DNA of 64,000 nt from UBA4416 sp964543545 (GCA_964543545.1 CAZIYT010000003.1:310001-374000); one strand, 5' to 3'; positions 1-8,266 are shown, numbered from the stretch's first letter. Translations and numbers: made by a program. Notes: generated by a model from the sequence alone, not told the origin.

Positions 1-831
1 CTGGATAAGATCGTATTGAAGAAGCTGCGCGTGGAGATGCCCGCGGAGCTGAAGCTGGAAAAATGGAATAACTTCCTGGAAAAGCTGGAACACCCGAAGC
101 GTGAAGTGACGATCGGCCTCGTTGGAAAATACGTAGAGCTGAAAGAGTCTTATAAATCCATTGCGGAAGCCTTTATCCATGCAGGCGCTGTAAATGATTG
201 CAAAGTAAAGCTGGAGTGGATTCACAGCGATGAGCTGAATGAAAGCAATGTGAATGACAAGCTGAAAAACCTGCAGGGCATTTTAGTAGCTCCGGGCTTT
301 GGAAACAGGGGCATCGACGGAAAGATCATCACCATCCAATACGCCAGAACGAAAAACATTCCTTTCCTGGGAATCTGCCTGGGGATGCAATGTGCCGTGA
401 TCGAATTCGCCAGAAACGTGTTGAACTTAAAAGATGCGCATAGCCGCGAAATGAGCCCTGCTACAACAAATCCGGTGATCGACCTGCTGGAAGCCCAGAA
501 AAATATTTCGCACATGGGTGGAACCATGCGCCTGGGTTCTTATCCGTGTCACATCGAGGAAGGCACACTCGCCTACTCCATTTATGGAAAGAAGGACATC
601 AACGAGCGCCACAGGCACCGTTATGAGTTCAACCCGGAATACACGAAAGATTTCCAGAATGCAGGGATGGTGATTTCGGGGGTAAACCCTGATGCCGGCC
701 TGGCGGAGATCATCGAGCTTCCGTCGCATCCTTTCTTTATCGGCGTGCAGTTTCACCCGGAATACAAAAGCACCGTGGAAAATCCGCATCCTTTATTTGT
801 AAGCTTTGTGAAAGCGAGCTTAGGGAAATAA
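1..831 (+). CDS. pyrG: CTP synthase, C-terminal glutaminase half (5' truncated by window edge)
   Basis: CTP synthase makes CTP from UTP, ATP and glutamine in the cytosol. Only the last 276 residues are here; the family is usually about 540 aa, so the synthetase half lies left of the window and the frame is open to base 1. The visible part is a class I glutamine amidotransferase domain. It has the nucleophile motif GICLGMQ (Cys), the oxyanion-type GFGNRG segment, SHMGGTMRLG, and the His/Glu pair in GVQFHPEY. A strong hairpin terminator follows directly. The next gene converges from the minus strand, so pyrG ends its transcription unit here. Identification is secure from the motifs. Confidence 0.97.
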   Translation: MDKIVLKKLRVEMPAELKLEKWNNFLEKLEHPKREVTIGLVGKYVELKESYKSIAEAFIHAGAVNDCKVKLEWIHSDELNESNVNDKLKNLQGILVAPGFGNRGIDGKIITIQYARTKNIPFLGICLGMQCAVIEFARNVLNLKDAHSREMSPATTNPVIDLLEAQKNISHMGGTMRLGSYPCHIEEGTLAYSIYGKKDINERHRHRYEFNPEYTKDFQNAGMVISGVNPDAGLAEIIELPSHPFFIGVQFHPEYKSTVENPHPLFVSFVKASLGK

Positions 832-843
832 TTTTGATTGATT

Positions 844-879
844 AAAAAAGCGGCGTTATGATGATAACGCCGCTTTTTT
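844..879 (+). terminator. Intrinsic terminator of pyrG, usable in both directions
   Basis: A 16-bp perfect stem (arms 844-859 and 864-879) with a GATG loop, beginning in six A and ending in six T. It lies 12 bp after the pyrG stop. The symmetric A/T flanks let it also stop the converging channel gene. Confidence 0.95.
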
Positions 880-924
880 ATTTCCTGGAATACCGTACCA
901 AATTAATCCGGATTATCAGGTCCT

Positions 925-1866
925 TTACAGCCTCTGGTATTCGTGCAGGTCTTTCAGGTTGATGGAAATACTGCCGTTGGCGTGAGGCTCCTGCGGCACG
1001 GGAATAAATTTAGCATTCCAGACAATCTCTTTGGCTTTGTAGGACATGCGTGAGTACACCGACTGGAAATAGGTATCGTTGATGGCTTTGACGAGGATCA
1101 CAAATTCCACATCGCCATTTCTCAGCTCCTGCTCGCTGAGCCCGAATAAGGGGCTTTTGTCGTCAATAGGATGAACGATGGTCCAGCTGAGCGGCAAAAA
1201 GTTAATGCCGTTCCTTTCCAGCTCCAGGAAATAAAAGTTTCTCCGCCCACTCACCGGATCGTTGTAGCCCACGCCCAGCTTGCATTCCACCTCGATGAGC
1301 TCATTCTGCTTCCGGTTGGCAATGCGGAACATAAAACCGGTGACGTCCTTATAGGGCGCAATAACGGCCTCGTTGCTGTAGGCGATATCGGCTTTGGGTT
1401 TGGAGAAACGGCCATACAGCAGGCCTGTGACCAAAGCAAAGCCCATCAGGCCAAGCATGGACTCGATGGCCGATACCGTATTGGAGGAAGGATGAATGGG
1501 ATACACATGGCCATAGCCAACCGTAGTAAGGGTTTGCGCACTAAAGAAAAACAAATTGGTAAAATGGGAAGAATCGCCGGCGCTGTCCAGTCCGCCGAAT
1601 TTGGAAGGTCCCAGCGCAAAGTAGATGAGCGCAAACAGCGTATTGACCACAATGTAGCTCGCAAATACGAGGCCGATAAACCTGGTCCAGGTGATGGAAA
1701 CGAGCCAGTGGTATACATCGAAGCCGATCTGGTTTTTAGCGCCTCTCCGCTTTACATTCACCGAGCCGTCGCGGTTCAGGAAACGAACGGATTCTGCATA
1801 GGATTTGCTCCCGAAACCCAATTCCGCTTCCTCCTTTTTTTTATTGTTTAAGCCCTCTTTAATCAT
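925..1866 (-). CDS. Inward-rectifier potassium channel (KirBac type)
   Basis: A 313-aa two-helix K+ channel of the inner membrane. An N-terminal cytosolic stretch ends in a slide-helix-like segment (about 50-60). It is followed by an outer helix (about 61-83), a pore loop with the K+ selectivity filter TVGYG at residues 115-119, and an inner helix (about 133-152). The C-terminal 150 residues match the cytoplasmic immunoglobulin-like IRK domain in length and pattern. The tetramer would pass K+. The ATG (1866-1864) sits 11 bp from the divergent sco gene, so its start codon overlaps that gene's -7 box. Its own promoter must lie inside sco; only a weak TACCTTTA box is visible there. Confidence 0.93.
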   Translation of the reverse strand: MIKEGLNNKKKEEAELGFGSKSYAESVRFLNRDGSVNVKRRGAKNQIGFDVYHWLVSITWTRFIGLVFASYIVVNTLFALIYFALGPSKFGGLDSAGDSSHFTNLFFFSAQTLTTVGYGHVYPIHPSSNTVSAIESMLGLMGFALVTGLLYGRFSKPKADIAYSNEAVIAPYKDVTGFMFRIANRKQNELIEVECKLGVGYNDPVSGRRNFYFLELERNGINFLPLSWTIVHPIDDKSPLFGLSEQELRNGDVEFVILVKAINDTYFQSVYSRMSYKAKEIVWNAKFIPVPQEPHANGSISINLKDLHEYQRL

Positions 1867-1873
1867 ACCTTTG
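1844..1873 (+). promoter_or_regulatory. Bacteroidota-type promoter of the sco-tlpA pair
   Basis: TTG at 1844-1846, a 19-bp spacer, then TACCTTTG at 1866-1873, an exact TAnnTTTG match. The ATG of sco begins four bases later at 1878, where transcription is expected to start. The mRNA therefore probably has almost no leader. The -7 box overlaps the start codon of the divergent channel gene. Confidence 0.8.
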
Positions 1874-1877
1874 TAAA

Positions 1878-2552
1878 ATGAAATTTAAAGGTAGTTATTA
1901 TTGGCTATTATTACTGATCCCTGCCGCTTTTACCGCCTGGTATTTTTTGAACCGGCAGGAAGATAAACCTTTAAGAACACTGGCATACTTCGGAAAGAAG
2001 AGAAGCCTCAAAACCGGTGACACGACCTATCATACCGTGAAGCCCTTTTTATTTGTAGATCAGTATAACGAAAATGTGACGGAAGAAACGGTGAAAGGAA
2101 AAATTTACGTGACTGATTTTTTCTTCACTACCTGCCAGTCTATCTGCCCCATTATGAGCAACCAGCTGGAACGCGTCTACCAGAAGTTTCATAACAACGG
2201 CAACGTGCTGATCCTGTCGCATACGGTAGAGCCCGAAGAGGATTCGGTAAACGTATTGATGGATTACGCCAGGCTGCATGGTGTGAAAGACAGGCAATGG
2301 CTCTTTCTCACAGGAGATAAAAAACACTTGTATGAGATGGCGCGGAAAAGCTACCTGCTGAATTCGGAAGAAGGCAATGGCGATGAGGATGATTTTATCC
2401 ACACCCAGAATTTTGCCCTGGTAGATAAGGAACGGCGGCTGCGCGGCTTTTACGACGGCACCGACAGCCTCGACGTATCACGGCTGATCACCGATATGGA
2501 AGTGTTGCTGGAAGAGTACCGCTATAAGGAAAAACAGGCAGCCAATGATTAA
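1878..2552 (+). CDS. SCO1/SenC family copper-binding thioredoxin-fold protein
   Basis: 224 aa, anchored by one N-terminal membrane helix (about 7-23) with the rest periplasmic. Thioredoxin-like fold with the Sco copper site: C86 and C90 in CQSICP, and the distal His175 in FIHTQNF. Sco proteins deliver copper to, or reduce, the CuA site of cytochrome c oxidase. The stop overlaps the next ATG by 8 nt, so it is translationally coupled to the TlpA-like gene. The pair is read as a small copper/disulfide maturation unit. No oxidase gene is in view, so the actual client is inferred. Confidence 0.93.
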   Translation: MKFKGSYYWLLLLIPAAFTAWYFLNRQEDKPLRTLAYFGKKRSLKTGDTTYHTVKPFLFVDQYNENVTEETVKGKIYVTDFFFTTCQSICPIMSNQLERVYQKFHNNGNVLILSHTVEPEEDSVNVLMDYARLHGVKDRQWLFLTGDKKHLYEMARKSYLLNSEEGNGDEDDFIHTQNFALVDKERRLRGFYDGTDSLDVSRLITDMEVLLEEYRYKEKQAAND

Positions 2553-3021
2553 GAGCCTGGTAATGATAGGCGTGTTATGCCTGCTTGGTTTTTCGGCCGG
2601 AGCGCAAACCGTGAGCGTTTATAAAAAAGGCGAGCTCCTCAAACGCATCTATAACCATAGCGACACAACCTATATCGTGAATTTCTGGGCAACCTGGTGT
2701 AAGCCTTGTGTGGCCGAGCTTCCGGAGTTCGAGCGGTTCAACCAGGCTTATGGAAAAGGCCCCGTCAAAGTAATCCTGGTAAGCCTTGATTTCAAGGAAG
2801 ACCTTCACAAACGGTTGATTCCTTTCCTTCAGAAAAACACGTATTCCAGCGAAGTGATCCTGCTTGATGAAACCAACGGCAACGATTTCATCGACCAGAT
2901 CTGCCCGCAATGGAGCGGGGCAATTCCAGCCACCATCATCACCTCAAAAAACAAGCAGAAATTCGTTTTCTTTGAGAAACAAATAACGTTTGATTTGCTG
3001 GAGGAAGAGCTGAAAAAATAA
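2545..3021 (+). CDS. TlpA/ResA-like periplasmic thioredoxin
   Basis: 158 aa with a signal peptide or anchor (about 1-20, ending GFSAGAQ) and a thioredoxin domain. The redox motif is WCKPC (C52, C55), and the family cis-proline lies in the GAIPATII segment. Such proteins reduce disulfides in apocytochromes or copper chaperones in the periplasm. It overlaps the sco stop by 8 nt, which suggests it keeps the Sco cysteines reduced. That partnership is inference from context; the fold assignment is firm. Confidence 0.92.
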   Translation: MIKSLVMIGVLCLLGFSAGAQTVSVYKKGELLKRIYNHSDTTYIVNFWATWCKPCVAELPEFERFNQAYGKGPVKVILVSLDFKEDLHKRLIPFLQKNTYSSEVILLDETNGNDFIDQICPQWSGAIPATIITSKNKQKFVFFEKQITFDLLEEELKK

Positions 3022-3108
3022 GCACAGCTTTCCTCTTTCTCCTTTAAAACTGTAGAAAAACTGAATTTTTAATACCAACATAAACATACCTTATATTTAC
3101 GACAAACT

Positions 3109-3525
3109 ATGGCACTTCTTGTAAAAACGTCCCAATTACCTAACTCCGGCAAAGGTTTATTTACAACAACCCCCATCAAAAAAGGAACCAAGATCATCGA
3201 ATACAAAGGCGAGATCATCGACTGGAAAGAATACGAAAAGCGTGTGGAGAGAGACGAGGACGGCTACTTATTTTTCATCAACAAAAAAAATTGTATCGAT
3301 GCTTACCCGACACCACAGCACAAGGCGCGCTATGCCAATGATGCCGCAGGATTAGGAAGGGTAAAGGGCCTGACCAACAATTCGGTGTATGAAATAGAGG
3401 GCGATAAGTGCTTCATTGTTTCTACGAAAGATATTCCCGCAGGCGCCGAGATCTTTGTGAGCTATTCCAAAGAATACTGGGATTGCATCCGATACAACAT
3501 CAGTATCGGCCGGGGCAAAAGATAA
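3109..3525 (+). CDS. SET-domain protein (putative protein lysine methyltransferase)
   Basis: 138 aa, made almost entirely of a stand-alone SET domain. The N-terminal SGKGLF strand, the RYANDAAG segment (equivalent to the RFxNHS S-adenosylmethionine/pseudoknot motif) and the C-terminal EIFVSYSKEYW (equivalent to ELxxDY, with the catalytic-type Tyr) are all in order. Eukaryotic relatives methylate histone lysines. Bacterial homologues are known but their targets mostly are not. It ends 3 bp before the first sulfotransferase, so the two are probably co-transcribed. A weak -7 box (TATATTTA, 3092-3099) lies just upstream. No post-SET cysteines are visible. Methyltransferase activity is inferred. 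Confidence 0.9.
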   Translation: MALLVKTSQLPNSGKGLFTTTPIKKGTKIIEYKGEIIDWKEYEKRVERDEDGYLFFINKKNCIDAYPTPQHKARYANDAAGLGRVKGLTNNSVYEIEGDKCFIVSTKDIPAGAEIFVSYSKEYWDCIRYNISIGRGKR

Positions 3526-3528
3526 TTC

Positions 3529-4641
3529 ATGATTGATATCAAGCATACATCACTCAATTTTATTTTGTCTACCGGGCGCACCGGAAGCACTTTACTGAGT
3601 TCCATGCTTAATATGCATCCCGGAATTATTTCCGTTTCCGAAGAGCCTTTTGCCTACAACCTGTATCCGAAATACAAGGATGTGACGAACTGGGATGATA
3701 CAACCATCTCCGGGTTCTGTTACGACTTCTATTTATTCAGTGAAGGAAAGCTGGAGCCTCAGTTCGGCAAAAGCGGCGACCTGGTAAAATTACTGACCGA
3801 CCATAAAGCCATCCTGACGGGCGAAATGGCCATTAAGCTGGCCTACTTTGCCTTCTTTCCCAATAAGGACAAATCGCAGGTGACCACGATCGTGGATAAG
3901 GAGCTGAAGTTCCATTATTTCCTCGACGATGTGGCGGCCTGGTATCCGCAAAGCAAATTCATCATCCTGTTGCGCGATCCACGCGATAATGTGCTGATCA
4001 AGCTAAAACGGGCCGTGAAGAAAAAGAAACGCGAGAGCGTGCTGTTCTTTGCGAAAACCTGGGACTATGAGTATGCAAAGCTTTATGAGAAAATAGAAGG
4101 CATTTCTCCCGACCGTTACATCCGGGTAAAATACGAAGACCTGGTGAGCGCCCCGGAAGAAACGCTGAAACGCATTTCCGAATTTTTAAGCGTGCCCTAC
4201 ACGCCGAAAATGCTGGACTATGATCAGAAATTCAAAGAGGAGATCAAAAAGGCGGAGCTGATCGGCGATACCGTCAAACAGCATTTATCGATGTACCATG
4301 AAGGCTTAACTCAAAAGGTGAGCACGGAAAAAGTGGGCATCTGGAAAAAAGAGCTGAGCCCCGAAGACAACAATACCATCTGGAGCATTTGCGAAAAAAC
4401 CGCGCTCCGTAGTGGCTACGAGGCCGAAGGCTGTACCCGCGTTCCCTATGTGAAGCTGAATACCTTGTATGACCTGGGCAGGTTCCGCTTCAATAAGGTG
4501 ATTCTTCCCAACACTTACTATCTGCTTCCCTTTTCGTTGAAGTACCTGATCAAGAAAATAAAGTACGGCAAAAATTTCAAGAACGGCACCTGGGCCACCG
4601 GCGATTTCTACAGGTCGTCGATCCCTGAGAATCAATCCTGA
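3529..4641 (+). CDS. PAPS-dependent sulfotransferase (paralogue 1)
   Basis: 370 aa. The 5'-phosphosulfate loop STGRTGST is at residues 14-21, and the 3'-phosphate-binding segment LLRDPRDN at about 146-153. Both are hallmarks of the sulfotransferase fold, which moves sulfate from PAPS to a hydroxyl or amine. There is no signal peptide. A basic, aromatic tail (YYLLPFSLKYLIKKIKYGK) may bind membrane, suggesting a lipid-linked or membrane-bound acceptor. It lies 3 bp after the SET gene. It is very similar to the next gene throughout, including the shared SVSEEPFAYNLY and VKQHLS segments, so the two arose by duplication. The acceptor is unknown. Confidence 0.9.
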   Translation: MIDIKHTSLNFILSTGRTGSTLLSSMLNMHPGIISVSEEPFAYNLYPKYKDVTNWDDTTISGFCYDFYLFSEGKLEPQFGKSGDLVKLLTDHKAILTGEMAIKLAYFAFFPNKDKSQVTTIVDKELKFHYFLDDVAAWYPQSKFIILLRDPRDNVLIKLKRAVKKKKRESVLFFAKTWDYEYAKLYEKIEGISPDRYIRVKYEDLVSAPEETLKRISEFLSVPYTPKMLDYDQKFKEEIKKAELIGDTVKQHLSMYHEGLTQKVSTEKVGIWKKELSPEDNNTIWSICEKTALRSGYEAEGCTRVPYVKLNTLYDLGRFRFNKVILPNTYYLLPFSLKYLIKKIKYGKNFKNGTWATGDFYRSSIPENQS

Positions 4642-4948
4642 GTTTGGCAGGGCATCTCCCGCAGATGACGCAGATCAGAACAGGGTTTGAAAATAGAACA
4701 CGGATCAAACGAATTAGGCGGATCAACACAGATCGGAACAATTCAAGTGCGCCTTCGATGCTTCGACATCACGATTTATCACGACAGCAACCGACTCAGT
4801 CACAACTTCTTTAATTCTTTATGCTCTGATCCCTCTTTGCACTTATGATTATGACGTTGCGCCCTCTGCGTCTTCCTCTGCTTCTCTGCGGTTAAATTTT
4901 CTCTGTTTTCTTTCAAAACAGCACAGGATTTAATACCTTGCTTTGTAA
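4642..4948. repeat. Intergenic repeat-like DNA (CGCAGAT-type and CTCTGCG-type words)
   Basis: 307 bp without a credible gene. Its left part (4659-4740) is a degenerate series of CGCAGAT / CACGGATC / GGCGGATC / CACAGATC words. The right part (4857-4897) reads CCTCTGCGTCTTCCTCTGC... ending CTGCGGTTAAA, the same ending as the element at 53647-53941. The pattern resembles recurrent intergenic repeats of environmental bacterial genomes. The last 20 bp before the next ATG hold a near-consensus -7 box (TTGCTTTG, 4938-4945). Confidence 0.6.
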
Positions 4949-6070
4949 ATGGCAACCGACACGGATCGCATCAGGCTTAACTTTATTTTATCGACCGGCA
5001 GAACGGGCAGCACGCTGCTGAGCACCATGCTCAACATGCATCCGGAGATCATTTCCGTTTCCGAAGAGCCTTTTGCCTATAACCTTTATCACAAGTACAA
5101 AGACCAGGCCGACTGGAGCGATGCCACGATCCGCGACTTCTGTTATGATTTCTACCTCTTCAGCGAGGGCAAGCTGGAGCCGCAGTTCGGGAAGCCGGAA
5201 GACCTGGTGAAGATCCTGAAAGCACATCAGGCAGAGCTGAACGGCGTGAGGGCTATCAAGCTGGCCTACCTGGCATTTTTTCCTCTCAAGGATAAATCAC
5301 AGATCACGACGATCGTTGACAAGCAATTGAAGTTTCACAGCCTGCTTGATCAGATTGCCGGCTATTACCCGCAAAGCAGGTTCATTGTGCTTTACCGCGA
5401 TCCGCGTGATAATATATTAGTGAAGATCAGGCGCGGCATCAAGCAGAAACGTAACGAAGGCCTGCTCTTCTATGCCAAAACCTGGAACTACGAATACAGC
5501 CTGCTTCGTAAAAAGATCAGCAAACTTCCTGCAGACCGGTATATGGAAGTGAAATACGAGGACCTGGTCTCTCAGCCGGAGCCTGTACTCAAAAACATTT
5601 GCAGCTTCCTGGATCTGCCTTTCGAAACACGGATGCTGGAATACGACGAACAGGTAAAGAAAGACCTCCAGGAGCAGGAAGCTACTTTAGGCAGCACGGT
5701 GAAACAGCATTTGTCGCTGCTGCATGAAGGCCTGACACAAAAACCCACTACCGATAAAGTGGGACACTGGAGAACAGGCCTCACAGAAAAAGACGCTAAC
5801 ATGGTTTGGAGTGTCTGCGGGAAAACCGCATCAGACATAGGCTACAAGGACGATGGCTGCAAGGCTGTTTCTTATGTTGCGCCCATATTCATCAAACAAT
5901 GGCTACGCTTTTACATCATTAAGATCATCATCCCGGGAATTTATTACAGCCTGCCTTTTGGCATAACCTACCTCATCAAAAAACTAAAATACGGCAGGAA
6001 CTTCCGGAACGGAAAATGGCAAACCAAAGATTTTTACAAGGGAACGCTGCCCGGAAATAAGCCTTCTTAA
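4949..6070 (+). CDS. PAPS-dependent sulfotransferase (paralogue 2)
   Basis: 373 aa, close paralogue of the preceding gene. The 5'-PSB loop STGRTGST is at 15-22 and the 3'-PB segment YRDPRDN at about 148-154. Central segments (HPEIISVSEEPFAYNLY, FYLFSEGKLEPQFGK) are almost the same in both. The membrane-seeking C-terminal segment (YYSLPFGITYLIKKLKYGRNF) is also conserved. Divergence is spread over the protein, so this is an old rather than fresh duplication, and the two may serve different acceptor positions. It converges on a third sulfotransferase gene with 41 bp between stops and no obvious terminator. Confidence 0.9.
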   Translation: MATDTDRIRLNFILSTGRTGSTLLSTMLNMHPEIISVSEEPFAYNLYHKYKDQADWSDATIRDFCYDFYLFSEGKLEPQFGKPEDLVKILKAHQAELNGVRAIKLAYLAFFPLKDKSQITTIVDKQLKFHSLLDQIAGYYPQSRFIVLYRDPRDNILVKIRRGIKQKRNEGLLFYAKTWNYEYSLLRKKISKLPADRYMEVKYEDLVSQPEPVLKNICSFLDLPFETRMLEYDEQVKKDLQEQEATLGSTVKQHLSLLHEGLTQKPTTDKVGHWRTGLTEKDANMVWSVCGKTASDIGYKDDGCKAVSYVAPIFIKQWLRFYIIKIIIPGIYYSLPFGITYLIKKLKYGRNFRNGKWQTKDFYKGTLPGNKPS

Positions 6071-6111
6071 AATGCTGCTATTCTGTTTGCGAAGAGTTTC
6101 CGGGATGGCTT

Positions 6112-7122
6112 CTAACCTTTCTTCCGGCCCCTGCTCAGCTTAACGCGTAAGGGCAGAATACTCTGTAATTTATCTTTCAGGATCCCGGTTCTGGCTTTGA
6201 TTCTGCCTTTAAGCGCTTTCAAGCGGCTGAAGTTTCCTGTAGCCGCTGCGTGTTTTTCGTAGCCAAATGCAGACGCCAGGCTCGAGGTGATGGTATCGAT
6301 GATATGGATCTCCTCAGCCTTGAGCTCATGCTCCCAGGCATTCATACGGCTGGTATTGACGGGCTTGCTGAGATCGCTGTATTTGGTAAGAGCGCGTTCT
6401 TGTTTTTCCTCGGCGGCTTTCTGAAAGCTGTTCTTCGTCACGTTCTCGTGGAAACGCAGCATGCGCTCATCGTAATCGTAATGAAAAAAGTCAGCCATGC
6501 GCCGCATCTCATGTTCGGGATCGCTCACCAGGTCTTCGTAACGGAGTATGAAAAATTTATCAGGATACAGCGTCACAAATTTCAGGACTTCCCGGTTGTA
6601 GAGAAGCCAGCGGTAGGCATTGAAATAAATATTGGTGGAGCGGAAATTGATCTTCTGCTTGCGCGACAGATAGCCTGCCCTCGGGTCTCTCAGGAGAAAC
6701 ACAAATTTACTATCGGGAAACAGCCGCATGATCCGCCCGAGGTAAAGGCTGTTGATCGGGTTTTTGTCAAAGAAGAAACGGCTCTGCTTTCTTTCTCCTC
6801 CGTAAGTAAAGCTGCTGTAAAAATTCTTGTAGAGCGCATTAAAGCTGCTACTTTCCATTTCTTCGAAATACCCCAGATCGAAGCCGAAGCCGGAGAAATT
6901 ATGATTCTTATAGCGCAGCACAAACTGCATCACCCGCTTCTTATCCGCTTCGCTGAAGTGCTTTCTGGATTCCCACTGAGCGCTGAAAAAATTAAAGAAG
7001 TTGATCTCCGGAGTTGCCTGGATAGCAGGATGTGCATTGAGCATCGACATCAACAAGGTAGTTCCTGAGCGCCCGATGCCCACAATAAAATGGAACTTAT
7101 TTTGATCCGTGCTATTCTCCAT
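6112..7122 (-). CDS. Sulfotransferase family protein (paralogue 3, divergent)
   Basis: 336 aa from the ATG at 7122; a TTG nine codons upstream (7149) is possible but less likely. The P-loop GIGRSGTT is at residues 15-22 and the 3'-PB segment LLRDPRAG in the middle. Segments such as NAHPAIQATPEINFF match the sulfotransferase fold, but it is clearly less related to the two preceding paralogues. The tail is basic (ends SRGRKKG). It faces sulfotransferase 2 tail to tail and sulfotransferase 4 head to head with only about 35 bp between starts. The acceptor is unknown. Confidence 0.88.
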   Translation of the reverse strand: MENSTDQNKFHFIVGIGRSGTTLLMSMLNAHPAIQATPEINFFNFFSAQWESRKHFSEADKKRVMQFVLRYKNHNFSGFGFDLGYFEEMESSSFNALYKNFYSSFTYGGERKQSRFFFDKNPINSLYLGRIMRLFPDSKFVFLLRDPRAGYLSRKQKINFRSTNIYFNAYRWLLYNREVLKFVTLYPDKFFILRYEDLVSDPEHEMRRMADFFHYDYDERMLRFHENVTKNSFQKAAEEKQERALTKYSDLSKPVNTSRMNAWEHELKAEEIHIIDTITSSLASAFGYEKHAAATGNFSRLKALKGRIKARTGILKDKLQSILPLRVKLSRGRKKG

Positions 7123-7157
7123 TTGTTTAAAATTAATACATTTATTCAAAAATACCT

Positions 7158-8201
7158 ATTATCAGTTCCGATATTCATACGCACTTTATCCTATGTACCG
7201 AGCGCACCGGGAGTTCCCTGTTCTCCTTGATCCTGAACCTTCATCCGCAGGTGCTCTCTCCTTCTGAAGAACCCTTCGCTTTATTTTTTTACGAAGCTTA
7301 CAAAAACAAAACGGTATGGAGCGATGCGGAGCTGCACCGTTTCATTGATGAGTTCTGGCTCATCGCCGAAAAAAGCCTGGAGCTGTTTTTCACCTCCAAA
7401 GAAAAGCTCTTCAATGCCCTGCAACCGCATAAGGCGCAGCTGCCATACAGCCTGCTGGTGAAGCTCATCTACCTGCAGTTTGTAGAGCCCAAGCCCAAAG
7501 AGGAGGTGAAGCTGATCGTGGATAAGCAGATCAAATATTTTTTTTATTTGCCGCAATTGCTGAGGGTGTTCCCCGACTCGAAATTCATTGTGCTCACGCG
7601 CGATCCCCGGGTGAATGCCCAGCGCAAAAAGCTGAGGAACCTCAACTCAGGCTCCGATGCCATTTACCTGTCGGCCCTCTGGAGAAATACTTACAGTAAT
7701 GTACTTTACCTGAAGCAGCAGCATAAAGCGGTGAAGATCGTGCGCTACGAAGACCTGGTGAGCGATCCGGAAACAACGATCCGCTCCGTCTGCGACTTCC
7801 TCGGCATTTTATTTATGCCGGAGATGCTTAAAACAGAAGGCGTGTACGAATCCTTCCTCAGCCACCAGGAAAATAAGCTGGAGAAGCAACACGTCGATCA
7901 CCTGAAAGACTTCCATAGCGGGCTCTTCACGAGCATCAACACCGACAAGGTAGCCCTGAGAGATAACGAGATCGACGAAACCGTGAATAACAAGATCATC
8001 ACACTGACGGGCCCTTTGCTGAAAGAGCTGGGCTACGAGCTGAACGGCAGCGCTGAAGGGAAGCTAAGCATCAACGACCGTTTCCAGGTAGTGAAAGCCC
8101 ATTTATACAGGCCTTTGCTCATCCGCTTTTACCTGCACATTCCGCTTTCCATCAAGCTCCTGATTAAAAAAATCCGGAAGAAGAAATCCTTTGTGCCTTA
8201 G
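7158..8201 (+). CDS. Sulfotransferase family protein (paralogue 4) with non-canonical start
   Basis: The reading frame is homologous to the first two paralogues from its first residues: FILCTERTGSSLFSLILNLH matches FILSTGRTGSTLLSSMLNMH. That essential P-loop lies upstream of the only usable TTG (7227). The frame is open back to a stop at 7134 but holds no ATG, GTG or TTG there. An ATT at 7158 gives a protein of 347 aa whose P-loop (13-20) falls where it does in paralogue 1, so I place the start there; ATT 7173 or ATC 7161 are alternatives. The 3'-PB segment LTRDPRVN is present. The P-loop Gly is Glu (TERTGSS). The gene may use a near-cognate start or be decayed at its 5' end. Confidence 0.75.
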   Translation: MISSDIHTHFILCTERTGSSLFSLILNLHPQVLSPSEEPFALFFYEAYKNKTVWSDAELHRFIDEFWLIAEKSLELFFTSKEKLFNALQPHKAQLPYSLLVKLIYLQFVEPKPKEEVKLIVDKQIKYFFYLPQLLRVFPDSKFIVLTRDPRVNAQRKKLRNLNSGSDAIYLSALWRNTYSNVLYLKQQHKAVKIVRYEDLVSDPETTIRSVCDFLGILFMPEMLKTEGVYESFLSHQENKLEKQHVDHLKDFHSGLFTSINTDKVALRDNEIDETVNNKIITLTGPLLKELGYELNGSAEGKLSINDRFQVVKAHLYRPLLIRFYLHIPLSIKLLIKKIRKKKSFVP

Positions 8202-8204
8202 GAT

Positions 8205-8266
8205 AACCGATGGTTTCGGGAGCCTCAACCATCGGTTCGCTGACTGAGGCTCTCGAAGTCAGCGAA
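8205..8266. repeat. Twin hairpins with mutually complementary 11-nt loops
   Basis: Hairpin 1: AACCGATGGTT (8205-8215) pairs perfectly with AACCATCGGTT (8227-8237); its loop is TCGGGAGCCTC. Hairpin 2: TTCGCTGACT (8236-8245) pairs with AGTCAGCGAA (8257-8266); its loop is GAGGCTCTCGA. The two loops are complementary over all 11 positions with one G-U. The pair lies between the converging ends of sulfotransferase 4 and the hydroxylase gene. No T-run follows, so it is not a standard terminator. Confidence 0.85.

Noticed and set aside
6250..7068. 272-codon frame opposite sulfotransferase 3
   Set aside because: It lies wholly antisense to a gene with clear P-loop and 3'-PB motifs and shows no domain of its own.
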